From Spirochaetaceae bacterium bin103 (lineage in GTDB: Bacteria > Spirochaetota > Spirochaetia > SZUA-6 > Bin103), in NCBI GenBank assembly GCA_002238925.1, contig MPNH01000013.1:1-64000 (forward strand): 64,000 bases of DNA, written 5' to 3'. The notes under the pieces are model-generated. The model worked only from the letters and a program-made list of their open reading frames with translations, had not been told where the DNA came from and searched no databases. This document shows positions 7,077-19,272 of the stretch, in pieces; within the stretch, counting starts at the first letter, position 1; every line of letters starts with the position of its first letter. The translations under genes and the position numbers were made by a program.

Positions 7077-8489
7077 GCGACGGCGGCCGCGGCCAACTGC
7101 TCGATGACGGGATAGGGAAACAACCCGGTGCTGTGGCCGTCGCTCCAGGTGATCGACAGGGCGTAATTGCCGACCGTGCGCACCTCTTTCGCCTGGATGT
7201 CGGCCGCAATCACGGCCGGGTCGGCGGTCCGCTCGCCGGTGTACTCATTGACGCAGTGGGCGCATCGGCAACTCGCCCGCAAGTCGCGGTTGGCGACCGA
7301 GACCGTTCTGCCGTCGGCCCAGCGCAGGGTGATCTGCTTGTCGTCGTGTGCTACGCCGATGCTCTCCTGCGCAACCGATGCCTTGCCGACGGCGCGAACC
7401 ATCCGGTCGGCAGCGGCCGCGACCTCCGGCATCTCGAATTCGTCGCCGAATGTACGTCCAAAGCGTTGCGGGTCCAGGGGCAGCCGCCCCAGCACGTCCA
7501 CTCCGAACCGTTCCTGAAGCTGGCCGGCGCCGTCGCTGCCGAACACCGCGTGGCGTTCGCCGCCGGCTTCGAAGTAGGACATGTTCTCCACCACGCCGAG
7601 CACCGGCACGCTCACCTTGTCGAACATCAGGATGCCCTTGCCGACGTCCGCCAGCGCCAGCGGCTGCGGGGTGGTTACCACCACGGCGCCGTTCAACTGC
7701 ACCGCCTGGGTGATGGTGAGCTGAATGTCGCCGGTGCCGGGCGGCAGATCGAGGAACAGGTAGTCCAGCTCACCCCACTGCACACCGTGCAGCAACTGCT
7801 GAATGTAGTTGGTAACCATCGGTCCGCGCATCACCGCCGGTGCGTCGCCGAGCCAGAAACCGAACGACATCAACTTGAGTGCGCCGACCTGAGCCGGCAG
7901 CAGCATGTTGCCGGGGCCGGCCTTGAGGTCCAGGTCGCGGCAGTCGAACAGGGTCGGAATCGATGGGCCGAAGATGTCCGTGTCCAGCAGCCCGACGCGG
8001 TGGCCGCGCCCGGCGAGCTCGCACGCCAGCGCCGCGGCCACGGTGGACTTGCCCACGCCCCCCTTGCACGACGCCACGGCGATCAGCGCTCCCACCTGAT
8101 CGAGCCCGCTCTCCCGGGCAGCACCCGGCGGGCGTGATGCGGAGCGCGCTGCAGCGGCTGGCTGCGGCGCACTGGTAATGGTGACGGTAAACGACCTGGG
8201 CCCCGCCGGGGGGCCGGCTGGCGGAGCGCGCGGCAGGGGCGGGCGGGGGCCCGCGGGAAAGGGGGCCGTAACCCGCCCGGGTGCGGGGCACCGCCCCGAA
8301 AAGCCGCTCCGCCTCCGCCTTGAACTGGTCGCGCACCGGACATGCAGGCGTGGTGACGCGAATTTCCACCAGCACGTGCCCGTGTTCGATTTCCAGACTG
8401 GTTATGAAACCGAGCGCCACGATGTCGCGCCCCAGATCGGGGTCGACAATCTGCGCCAGCGCTCCCAGCACCTGATCCTTGGTAACCAT
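7073..8489 (-). CDS. MIP18-Mrp-DUF971 Fe-S assembly ATPase (frameshifted)
   Basis: From the ATG at 8489 the N-terminus is a MIP18/DUF59 domain (DPDLGRDIVALGFI, TPACPVRDQ). The central domain is an Mrp/ApbC P-loop ATPase (CKGGVGKST Walker A, LLDTDIFGPSIP, DLPPGTGD). The C-terminal 85 or so residues are a DUF971 domain (WADGRTVSV, RCAHC, WSDGHSTGL). Mrp proteins carry and transfer Fe-S clusters. The CxxC usually found after ENMS in Mrp is absent here (ENMSYFEAGGERHAVFG). The MIP18 and Mrp parts are in different frames because of a corrupted duplication at 8125-8280; removing 82 nt restores one 444-aa frame. The first gene of a coupled three-gene unit. Confidence 0.85.
8125..8280. repeat. Imperfect direct duplication A, inside the Mrp-type gene
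   Basis: 8139 onward (GCGGAGCGCGCTGCAG...) is repeated from 8221 (GCGGAGCGCGCGGCAG...), offset 82-83 bp. The second copy carries many T-to-G and A-to-G/C changes and one extra base, producing runs of G. Both copies encode a recognisable ARSASRPPG segment, but in different frames. Deleting one unit reconnects the MIP18 and Mrp domains. Confidence 0.85.
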
Positions 8490-8862
8490 GATCGGGCCTC
8501 AATCTACGCCGAAACCGGTGTCGCGGCCAGCGGGGCGGAGCCGTGACCGGTTGTTCGGGCGGGCGGCGCCGGGCGCGGGACGATGGACAAGCACCGCCGG
8601 CGAATATAGTGTAATGTTCGTTCCATCATTATGCCGTACAGGAGCGCCGAACGTGCGACACCAGACGCATCACAATGGAGGCAGAGGAGTTGCTGGCAAT
8701 GGTTTAGAGACACTCTATCTGGTTTACGTGGTTCCCGAAGCACGTTCATTTTCCTGGCCGGGTCCGTTTCCTTCCTGAGTGGTTCGTGTTTTCCCGAAAT
8801 GCACTGTTGCTCTCTGAGCGGTGAGCTACTATGCCGCACCTGATAGACGCTGGACTGTGACT
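8490..8862. other. Divergent intergenic region with AT-rich centre
   Basis: 373 bp between the Mrp-type unit and the LytTR gene. A relatively AT-rich stretch around 8601-8660 holds -10-like boxes on both strands (TATAGT on +, TATATT on -). It also holds an 18-nt motif shared with the autotransporter upstream region. No gene-like frame is visible. Confidence 0.55.
8607..8624. promoter_or_regulatory. Shared 18-nt motif, copy 1
   Basis: TAGTGTAATGTTCGTTCC on the + strand. It matches 15 of 18 positions of TAGTGTAACGAACGTTCC at 46874-46891. In both places it lies upstream of a minus-strand gene (118 nt before the Mrp-type ATG; 62 nt before a possible autotransporter GTG). It could be a regulator site or promoter element; the regulator is unknown. 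Confidence 0.4.
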
Positions 8863-9924
8863 ATGGATTGCTCCGACGCTGGTGTAACTGAAGCGAACCG
8901 CTGGATGAGGTTCGCCTACCGGGAATTCGTGACACCGGGCATGCTCATGCTGGTGCTCGGCATTGGCAGCGGTCTGATCATTCTGATGACCTTCATCGGA
9001 CCGTTCGGCATCAGGTATACCCTGAGCTGGAACGGCCGCCTGGCCTTATGCGTGACAGCCGGCGCCCTCTGCCTGCTGATCTGTTACCCGGCGGCGGCGC
9101 TGACCCTCTTCCTGTGCCGCTTTCGAACGGGCGCGGTTGCCGCGTTGGCGCTTGCGGCGTGTGCGCTGATCATGGCCGTGCCGTGCGGAGCGATTGCCTA
9201 CGGCGTGTACGGGGTATTTCACGGCGCACCTCTCGCGAGTGGCGAATTGCCGATTACCTACCTGGTGTGTGCAGGGTCGATCCTGGGTGCGACGGCGCTG
9301 GTTCAGTTCGTCCTGTACCTGCGCGTGAGCGGCAGGCAGATACCTGCCGCCAACACTGCCACCCCCTCGACAGGGGCTGCCACGCCGGACCCGGGTCCGG
9401 AGACCGGCAATCGCGCGCGGCAGACCCGAGTGACTCCGGCCGGCGGGTCGATCAAGCCCGCTTCCGGGGCGCCCACGACCGACCGCGTCCGGCCTGGCGC
9501 CCCCGGTGCCGACGCCGCTGTGCCAGGCGGGAAGGCGGCGCCCAACGTCCCGGTCAAGCCGCCGTCCGCCAGCTTCCTGGACCGGCTGCCGGCACACCTC
9601 GGTAGCGACGTGGTATATCTCAAGGTCTCCGGCCACTACCTGGAGGTGGTTACCACGCGTGGAACCTCCGTCATTCTGCAGCGCCTCATGGACGCGGTCC
9701 GCGAACTCGGCGGCCACGGCATGCAGATCCATCGCTCCTATTGGGTAGCCCATCGTCACATCCGGTACGTCGTCCGCCGCGAGCGCCGCACCTTGTTGCA
9801 CCTCACCGGCGACTATGAGGTGCCGGTGAGCCGCACCTACCTCCCCGAGGTGCGCCGCCTCAAGCCGCAGATGCCGCTCCGGCACCGCGCTGCGCACCGT
9901 CCCGAGCAGCAGGAGAATCCGTAG
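8863..9924 (+). CDS. Membrane-anchored LytTR DNA-binding regulator
   Basis: 353 aa from the ATG at 8863; a GTG at 8821 is an alternative. Four predicted transmembrane helices (about 24-44, 57-79, 86-107, 125-148) are followed by a Pro/Ala-rich linker of about 90 residues. The C-terminal LytTR domain carries DVVYLKVSGHYLEVVT, QIHRSYWVAHRHI and LTGDYEVPVSRTYL. LytTR domains bind direct repeats in promoter DNA. There is no receiver or kinase domain, so the protein looks like a one-component membrane sensor-regulator. It lies upstream of sdhCAB, but a regulatory link is only inference. A paralogue with the same layout is at 30776-31882. Confidence 0.85.
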   Translation: MDCSDAGVTEANRWMRFAYREFVTPGMLMLVLGIGSGLIILMTFIGPFGIRYTLSWNGRLALCVTAGALCLLICYPAAALTLFLCRFRTGAVAALALAACALIMAVPCGAIAYGVYGVFHGAPLASGELPITYLVCAGSILGATALVQFVLYLRVSGRQIPAANTATPSTGAATPDPGPETGNRARQTRVTPAGGSIKPASGAPTTDRVRPGAPGADAAVPGGKAAPNVPVKPPSASFLDRLPAHLGSDVVYLKVSGHYLEVVTTRGTSVILQRLMDAVRELGGHGMQIHRSYWVAHRHIRYVVRRERRTLLHLTGDYEVPVSRTYLPEVRRLKPQMPLRHRAAHRPEQQENP

Positions 9925-10024
9925 GCCGGTCCGCGAGGCACCGGGTAGACCGCTTGTACGGATTGTGCCGCGGCCTCTGGCGGCGGCTGCTGCGCATGGG
10001 GTACATTTGCGGCGTACTGTCATT

Positions 10025-10683
10025 ATGCGCTGGTTGCTCGATCTGCTTTCCACTTCCATCGGCAAAAAGGTGCTGATGGCGCTCACCGGCCTGTTCCTGG
10101 TGCTGTTCCTGGCCGTGCACCTGTATGGCAACCTGTACCTGTACGCCGGGGAGGAGGCGTTCAACCACCACGCCGAATCGATTTCCGGCAACGCCCTGAT
10201 CCGCATCGTGGAGGTGGTGCTGTTCCTGTCGATCATCGCGCACGCGGTCAGCGGCGTGCAACTCACCATCCGCAACCGGCGCGCGCGCCCGCAGCGGTAC
10301 CGCGTGAAGCGCCGTGCCGGCTTCAGCACGCTGGCCTCACGCAGCATGATCGTGTCCGGCAGCGTGGTGTTCATCTTCATCGTCATACACCTGCGCAACT
10401 TCTTCTACGAGGCGCGCTTCGGGCGCGCGGCCGCCGGCGAGTCGCTGTACCGGGTGGTTTCCGAGACCTTCGCCCTGCCTGGCTACGCGGCGCTGTACGT
10501 GATCGCCATGGTGCTGCTCGGCGTGCACCTGGCGCACGGCTTCCTGAGCGCCTTGCGTACCCTCGGCATCGAGCACCAGCGCTACACGCCGGTGTTGCGC
10601 GGGGTGGGACTGCTGCTGGCGGTGGGGTTCGCCGCCGCGTTCGCCTCCATGCCGATCGTGTTTTTCGTACGGAGTCTCGCGTA

Positions 10684-10684
<1 letters not shown>
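10025..10684 (+). CDS. sdhC: Succinate dehydrogenase cytochrome b subunit (type B)
   Basis: 219 aa with five hydrophobic helices, the layout of the single di-haem anchor of type B succinate dehydrogenases/fumarate reductases. Conserved His residues lie in helices ([53 protein letters not shown]) and are candidates for axial haem ligands. The opening [20 protein letters not shown] and the one-base TAATG overlap with sdhA support this start. It anchors the complex and passes electrons to quinone. Confidence 0.9.
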
Positions 10685-12606
<1,922 letters not shown>

Positions 12607-12619
12607 TGGGAGCGGCGGC

Positions 12620-13363
12620 ATGACACTGCACCTGGAAATATGGCGCCAGCCGGGCCCGGAGGCGGGCGGCGGCTTCGTGAGCTACGAGATGGACGACGCG
12701 GTGCCCGACATGTCGTTTCTGGAGCTGCTCGACGTACTCAACGAGCGCCTCGAGCGCGCCGGTGAGGAGCCGGTGGCGTTCGAGCACGACTGCCGGGAGG
12801 GGATCTGCGGGAGCTGCGGCTTCCTGATCAACGGGCGCGCGCACGGCCCGCTGCGCGGGGTCACCGCGTGCCAGCTCCACCTGCGCCACTTCGAGGACGG
12901 CGAACGCATCGTGCTCGAGCCGTGGCGGGCGCGTGCCTTCCCGGTGGTCAAGGACCTGGTGGTGGACCGCTCCGCGTTCGACCGCGTGATTCAGGCCGGC
13001 GGCTTCGTCTCGGTGAACACCGGCAGCGCGCCGGAGGCCAACGCCCTGCCGGTGCCGCGCGCCGACTCCGACCGGGCGATGGACGCCGCCGCCTGCATCG
13101 GCTGCGGCGCCTGCGTCGCCTCCTGCAAGAACGCCGCCGCCATGCTGTTCGCCGGCGCCAAGGTCACCCAGCTCGCCCTGCTGCCGCAGGGCGCCCCGGA
13201 ACGCCGCCGCCGCGCCGCCGCCATGGTGGAGGCGATGGACGCCGCGGGATTTGGCAACTGCACCAACGAGCGTGAGTGCGAGGGCGACTGCCCCAAGGAC
13301 ATCACCTTCGCCAACATCGCCCGCCTCAACCGCGAATACCTCGCCGCCAAGCTCACCCGCTGA
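12620..13363 (+). CDS. sdhB: Succinate dehydrogenase iron-sulfur subunit
   Basis: 247 aa. The N-terminal plant-type [2Fe-2S] motif is [20 protein letters not shown]. The C-terminal ferredoxin motif [11 protein letters not shown] and later cysteines in [15 protein letters not shown] supply the [3Fe-4S] and [4Fe-4S] centres. It relays electrons from SdhA flavin to SdhC haem and quinone. It starts 13 nt after sdhA. Confidence 0.95.
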   Translation: MTLHLEIWRQPGPEAGGGFVSYEMDDAVPDMSFLELLDVLNERLERAGEEPVAFEHDCREGICGSCGFLINGRAHGPLRGVTACQLHLRHFEDGERIVLEPWRARAFPVVKDLVVDRSAFDRVIQAGGFVSVNTGSAPEANALPVPRADSDRAMDAAACIGCGACVASCKNAAAMLFAGAKVTQLALLPQGAPERRRRAAAMVEAMDAAGFGNCTNERECEGDCPKDITFANIARLNREYLAAKLTR

Positions 13364-13384
13364 CCGGCGGGACCACGGTTACCG

Positions 13385-13843
13385 CTACTTGCCGTTGTCG
13401 GGGAGGCGGCCTCTGATCAGGAAGTAGGCGCCGGCGAGGGCGACCACCAGGGCGGCGATGCCGACCAGGGTGAGGGGGGATGCCTTGGTGGGATCCAGAA
13501 TCAGGATCTTGCGGCAGATCGCGGTCAGGGCGATGAGAATCAGGAACTCCACGTGCACGTGCGCGTCGGACAGGAACAGCTGCACCGCCTCCACCAGCTC
13601 CACGCCGATCAATACCAGGAGCATGAAGCTGAACAGGCTCAGGAACTGGTCCGCGCTCAGTTGCGCGATCGGGGTGCCCAGCAGCTCCACGCCGAGCAGC
13701 CACCCCAGCCGCGCGATCATCACGCCGAGCAGCGCCAGCACGAGCACCAGCACCAGTACTACGACGATGCGCTGCAGGTTGTCCGCGAAGCGCGGAATCG
13801 CCTGCATCCAGGGGCGTTCGGGTCGATCCGGGTCCGGCATCAT
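13385..13843 (-). CDS. PsiE-like inner-membrane protein
   Basis: 152 aa from the first of two adjacent ATGs. Four hydrophobic helices, with an acidic/His segment (LSDAHVHVEFLILIALTAIC) between helices 2 and 3 and the ILDPTKASPLTLVGIAAL motif typical of PsiE/DUF-type phosphate-starvation-inducible membrane proteins. Function in the family is unknown. Divergent from the TauD-like gene with only about 67 bp between starts; convergent with sdhB. Confidence 0.75.
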   Translation of the reverse strand: MMPDPDRPERPWMQAIPRFADNLQRIVVVLVLVLVLALLGVMIARLGWLLGVELLGTPIAQLSADQFLSLFSFMLLVLIGVELVEAVQLFLSDAHVHVEFLILIALTAICRKILILDPTKASPLTLVGIAALVVALAGAYFLIRGRLPDNGK

Positions 13844-13894
13844 GTCGTCACCGTACCGCGGCCGGGCCGCCGATTCCAGACCGGAGCGTTCGTG

Positions 13895-13900
13895 TATAGT
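13895..13900 (+). promoter_or_regulatory. Candidate -10 box for the TauD-like gene
   Basis: TATAGT (five of six) ends 10 nt before the ATG at 13911, again implying a leaderless or nearly leaderless transcript. No clear -35 or ribosome site. Confidence 0.35.
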
Positions 13901-13910
13901 GAGCGGTGTG

Positions 13911-15134
13911 ATGGGGCAACAGGAGTTCGACCGCGAGGTGCGGCGGCTGTTCGGGGCGCAGGCCCGTGTGGAAGGTCCGTTGGCGGAGAGCGGGGCGGGG
14001 TGGCGCTTGGCCGGCGTCGACCTGCGCGCGCCGCTCTCGCCGCAGCAGGTGACGTTCCTGGTGGACGCGCTGAGCCGGGCGCGCGTGCTGAGCATTCCGG
14101 GCCAGGACCTGGGATCGTTCACGCTCGCCCACTTCGAGCGTTTCGCCAATCACTGGGGGGCGCCGGTGCCGCACCCGAGCAACTTCCTGCGCGGCGGCAA
14201 GCCGGCGCAGCAGGACGGATCGTCTGACGGGCCGGTCGAGATCATGCCGTTCAAACAGCGCCCGGCGGCGGCGGTGAACCGCGTATTTCCCGGCCGCCTC
14301 GAGTGTCTGCCGCACGAATCCCCCGCGGTACTGGTGGTGGCCAACTTCCGCCGCGCCGCGAATGGCAGCGGCGAGCAGCGCAAGCCGGTCGCGGTCGGCA
14401 TGGGCGGGTCGTGGCATACCGACATTGAATACGAGCGGCTGCCGATCTACGTGTCGATGTTCCTGGCCCACCACGCCCCGGTGCGGCGCGATGCGCCCGG
14501 CGGTACCTGGGTGGCGCGGCCGGACCTGGCCGACGCCCCGGCCGCGCCGTACTTCGAGGACTCCGATCCCGAGTTGCTGCGCCTGCGCAAGACGCTGCCG
14601 CTGAACGGCGAGACCGCGTTTGCCGACACGGCCGCGGCGTTCGCGGCGCTGCCGGCCGAGCGGCAGGCGGAACTGGAGCGGGTCATGCTGCGGCGCCGGC
14701 TGAACGAGGGCGACCGCGGCTGGCTGGCGCCGCTGGTGCGCACCAACCCGCGCTCCGGGATCAAGTCGCTGCACAGCCCGGTGTGGGCGTCGCGGCCCGG
14801 CGTGCGCCCGGCGGTGGACGTGGAGGGCATGTCGTCCGAGGCATCGCGCGCCTTCCTCGACGAACTGGAGGCGCACGTGCTGCAGCCGCGGTTTCGCTAC
14901 GACCATGCGCATGCGCCCGGCGATGTAACGCTGTGGGACAATTACATGACGCTGCACAACTCGCCGGCGGTGAAGTCGAACATCGATACGATTGACGATG
15001 CCCGGCTGCTGTACCGGCTGAGCTGCAAGGGCGAACCGGCCCTCAGCCTGCCGCGCAACGATCCGCCGCAATGGCTCGCCGAGCACATTACCGCCGGCTA
15101 TGCCACTCCCGATGCGATTCTGAACCCGGCCTGA
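13911..15134 (+). CDS. TauD/TfdA-family 2-oxoglutarate Fe(II) dioxygenase
   Basis: 407 aa. The facial-triad HxD is in GSWHTDIEYERLP and the distal His in TLWDNYMTLHNSP, followed by a conserved Arg (LLYRLSCKG) for 2-oxoglutarate. Family members hydroxylate small substrates such as sulfonates, chlorophenoxyacids or carnitine precursors. The protein is longer than TauD (about 280 aa), with extra inserts around residues 90-150 and 250-290, so taurine should not be assumed. Monocistronic; substrate unknown. Confidence 0.85.
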   Translation: MGQQEFDREVRRLFGAQARVEGPLAESGAGWRLAGVDLRAPLSPQQVTFLVDALSRARVLSIPGQDLGSFTLAHFERFANHWGAPVPHPSNFLRGGKPAQQDGSSDGPVEIMPFKQRPAAAVNRVFPGRLECLPHESPAVLVVANFRRAANGSGEQRKPVAVGMGGSWHTDIEYERLPIYVSMFLAHHAPVRRDAPGGTWVARPDLADAPAAPYFEDSDPELLRLRKTLPLNGETAFADTAAAFAALPAERQAELERVMLRRRLNEGDRGWLAPLVRTNPRSGIKSLHSPVWASRPGVRPAVDVEGMSSEASRAFLDELEAHVLQPRFRYDHAHAPGDVTLWDNYMTLHNSPAVKSNIDTIDDARLLYRLSCKGEPALSLPRNDPPQWLAEHITAGYATPDAILNPA

Positions 15135-15144
15135 GCCGGCGCGG

Positions 15145-16173
15145 TCAGAGCCCGGACTTGGTCAGGGCTCCGGCGATGCGGTCGATGTCGTCGCGCGATT
15201 CGATCTTGCCGAGCTTCAACACGCGGCGCACCAGCGGCAACCACGGGCCGAACGCGGAACGCAGACTGCTTAACTCGAACGCGGTAGTATCGACCGGCTC
15301 GCTGCCGGCGTCGAACGGCAGCGCATCGAGGCGCGCGAGCAGTGCGGTCAGGAAGCGGGCGATGCGCCGCATCTTGCGGTAGTTGAGCCGCTGCGGGGTA
15401 TCGCTTTCCTGGTGGTAGTGCTCCCAGCGTCCGCAGGAGAAGAACAGGTAGGGCTTGCCGGCGCGGCGGAACGGACGGTGGTCGCTGACGTCGCCGATGT
15501 AGCGGTTGAGTATGGCGATCAGCGGCAGCCGCCACGGCCGCCGGCAGGCCGCGACCGCGCCGGCGAGCTCGGCGTGCGACTCCGCGCCGGTCATGAACAA
15601 CAGGCCGCTCATGCGCGGCAGCCGGCGCTTCTTGCCGCCGGCACGCCACGACACGTTGTGGCCGGTAAGGTCCTGGATCACGGCGCAGGCGACGCCGCGG
15701 CTGTCCATCTGGCGGTCGTGGAAGTGGGTGCTGCCCATGCCCGGGGTGCCGGCGTAGGGCTGCTCCTCGGTGTCGAACAGCGCCACCACCACGTCGCGGG
15801 TCAGCGGACGGGCAACCAGCTCCTGCGCCACCTCCAGCACGATCGCCACCGCCGCGGCGTTGTCGTCGGCACACGGCGCCTCCAGCAGGCTGTCGTAGTG
15901 GGCGCCGAGCAGCAGTGGGGCGGCGTCGCGGTTGGTTCCCCGTGCAACCGCGACCAGGTTCATGCCCTCCGTCACTCCGCCGCGGCGCAGCGCTTCCGGG
16001 AGCTCGAACGGCAACCGGAACTCGTCGCCGCGGTAGGGCGACAGGCCGACGGTGAGCAGCCGCTCCACCAGGTAGTGCTCGGCGCGCCGGTGGCCGAGGG
16101 TTCCCGGCTTGCGGCCCTCGGCATGGGCCAGCTCCGCCACGTCCTCGCGCAATCGCTGAATCGCCGCCATCAC
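15145..16173 (-). CDS. M28-family zinc aminopeptidase
   Basis: 342 aa without a signal peptide. The two-zinc site is visible: GAHYDS (His, Asp), CADDNAAAVA (bridging Asp), FDTEEQ (catalytic Glu pair) and VSDHRPF (His). Family members remove N-terminal residues from peptides. It is the last gene of a minus-strand unit mdh-fumC-peptidase, 7 nt after fumC, although no metabolic link to those enzymes is obvious. Confidence 0.85.
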   Translation of the reverse strand: MMAAIQRLREDVAELAHAEGRKPGTLGHRRAEHYLVERLLTVGLSPYRGDEFRLPFELPEALRRGGVTEGMNLVAVARGTNRDAAPLLLGAHYDSLLEAPCADDNAAAVAIVLEVAQELVARPLTRDVVVALFDTEEQPYAGTPGMGSTHFHDRQMDSRGVACAVIQDLTGHNVSWRAGGKKRRLPRMSGLLFMTGAESHAELAGAVAACRRPWRLPLIAILNRYIGDVSDHRPFRRAGKPYLFFSCGRWEHYHQESDTPQRLNYRKMRRIARFLTALLARLDALPFDAGSEPVDTTAFELSSLRSAFGPWLPLVRRVLKLGKIESRDDIDRIAGALTKSGL

Positions 16174-16180
16174 CGCCGCC

Positions 16181-17605
<1,425 letters not shown>

Positions 17606-17607
17606 GC

Positions 17608-18561
17608 TCAGGCGAGCTCCGGATACTGGCGCTGCACGACCTGTACCAGTTCGCGCACGTGGGCGGCGGAGGAGGTCAGCAACTCCTGCTCACCGGCCTC
17701 CAGATTGACCTCCAGAATCCGCTCCATGCCGCCGGCGCCGAGCACGCACGGCACGCCCACGAACAACCCGTCGATGCCGTATTGGCCGTCGCAGTAGCCG
17801 GCGCACGGCAGAATCCGCTTCTTGTCGCGCACGATCGCCTCCACCATCTGGGTGACCGCCGCCGCCGGCGCGTAGTAGGCGCTGGTGCCGAGCAGCTCCA
17901 CGATCTCGCCGCCGCCCTGCTTGGCGCGCTCCACCAGCTCGTCGAGCCGTTCGGCGCTCATGAACTCGGTTACCGGTATACCGCTGATGTTGGTGAAGCG
18001 CGGCAGCGGCACCATGTCGTCGCCATGGCCGCCGAGCAGCAGGGTGCTGATGTCCTCTACCGAGAAGCCGGTTTCCTCGGCGATGAACGCCTTGAACCGC
18101 GCCATGTCCAGGCAGCCCGCCTGGCCGACGATGCGGCTGGTGGGAAAGCCGGTCACCTTCCAGGCGGTATACACCATCGCGTCGAGCGGGTTGCTGACCA
18201 CGATCACGATGCTGCCGGGGGCGTGCGCGGCGATCTGTTCGCTTACGCTGCGCACGATGGCGACGTTGGTCTTGATCAGGTCGTCGCGGCTCATGCCCGG
18301 CTTGCGCGGCACGCCGGCGGTGAGCACCACCACGTCCGCGCCGGCAATGTCGGCGTAGTCGGCGGTGCCGGTCACCGTGCAATCGAAGCGGCGCACCGGG
18401 GCGCACTCATACAGGTCCAGCGCCTTGCCCCGGGTGGCGCTTTCCATCTGCGGAATGTCCACCAGCACCACGTCGCCGAGTTGTTGCGATACGATCCAGA
18501 GTGCGCAGGTGGCACCGACGTTGCCGGCACCGATTACGGCGATCTTGGCTCTTCCCACCAT
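17608..18561 (-). CDS. mdh: Malate dehydrogenase (LDH-like type)
   Basis: 317 aa. NAD site [16 protein letters not shown]; substrate loop [13 protein letters not shown], whose Arg (rather than Gln) favours malate over lactate; catalytic [11 protein letters not shown] His. It forms a 2-nt-spaced unit with fumC, giving fumarate to malate to oxaloacetate. The divergent folE lies about 100 bp upstream. Confidence 0.95.
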   Translation of the reverse strand: MVGRAKIAVIGAGNVGATCALWIVSQQLGDVVLVDIPQMESATRGKALDLYECAPVRRFDCTVTGTADYADIAGADVVVLTAGVPRKPGMSRDDLIKTNVAIVRSVSEQIAAHAPGSIVIVVSNPLDAMVYTAWKVTGFPTSRIVGQAGCLDMARFKAFIAEETGFSVEDISTLLLGGHGDDMVPLPRFTNISGIPVTEFMSAERLDELVERAKQGGGEIVELLGTSAYYAPAAAVTQMVEAIVRDKKRILPCAGYCDGQYGIDGLFVGVPCVLGAGGMERILEVNLEAGEQELLTSSAAHVRELVQVVQRQYPELA

Positions 18562-18676
18562 CGATCAGGTCTCCTTGCGGGCGGCGCGGCCGTGAGCCCG
18601 GCACCGTCCGGCTGCTTGTCTGAAGAGCAGTCCTCGCTTGTCCCCGGAACACCGAGCCCCTATCTTTCGGGCCACT

Positions 18677-19258
18677 GTGGCTCCAACCGGACCGGATGTC
18701 GCCGAACCGGCGTCCCTCGAGGCGTGCTACCGCCGAATTATACGAGAACTCGGAGAGGATATCGACCGCGAGGGTCTGGCGCGCACCCCGTACCGTGCCG
18801 CCCGCGCACTAACCGATCTCACCTCCGGCTATCGCGAGAGCCTCGGCAAGATCATCAACGGCGCCATCTTCAAGTCGGAGTCGGACGAGATGATCATGGT
18901 GCGCAACATCGAGACCTTCTCGCTGTGCGAGCACCATCTGCTGCCGTTCATCGGTCAGTGCCACGTGGCCTACATTCCGGAAGGCCGGATCATCGGCCTG
19001 TCCAAGATTCCGCGCATCGTCAACCACTACGCCCGCCGCCTGCAGATCCAGGAGCGGCTGACCCTGCAGGTCGCGCACGCGGTGCAGGACGCGGTCGGCG
19101 CCCAGGGTGTGGGGGTGGTAATGGAGGCCAGCCACCTGTGCGTGATGATGCGCGGCGTGGAAAAGCAGCACTCGCAGATGAAGACCTCCTGCATGCTCGG
19201 CACCTTTCGCAGCAGCGCCGCCACCCGCGCCGAATTCCTGCAGCTGCTCAGCGCCTGA
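18677..19258 (+). CDS. folE: GTP cyclohydrolase I
   Basis: 193 aa from the GTG at 18677; a TTG at 18638 would add 13 residues. Zinc ligands are seen in [10 protein letters not shown] and in [13 protein letters not shown], with the family blocks [20 protein letters not shown] and [11 protein letters not shown]. It converts GTP to dihydroneopterin triphosphate, the first step of folate synthesis. The GTG is favoured by a TATCTT box 10 nt upstream, but the start is not certain. First gene of the folate operon. Confidence 0.92.
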   Translation: MAPTGPDVAEPASLEACYRRIIRELGEDIDREGLARTPYRAARALTDLTSGYRESLGKIINGAIFKSESDEMIMVRNIETFSLCEHHLLPFIGQCHVAYIPEGRIIGLSKIPRIVNHYARRLQIQERLTLQVAHAVQDAVGAQGVGVVMEASHLCVMMRGVEKQHSQMKTSCMLGTFRSSAATRAEFLQLLSA

Positions 19259-19272
19259 TCCGGCGCCTGGCG

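Noticed and set aside
8125-8280. Programmed frameshift between the MIP18 and Mrp domains
   Set aside because: There is no slippery heptamer plus structure at one position; instead a whole segment is duplicated and corrupted, as at seven other sites.
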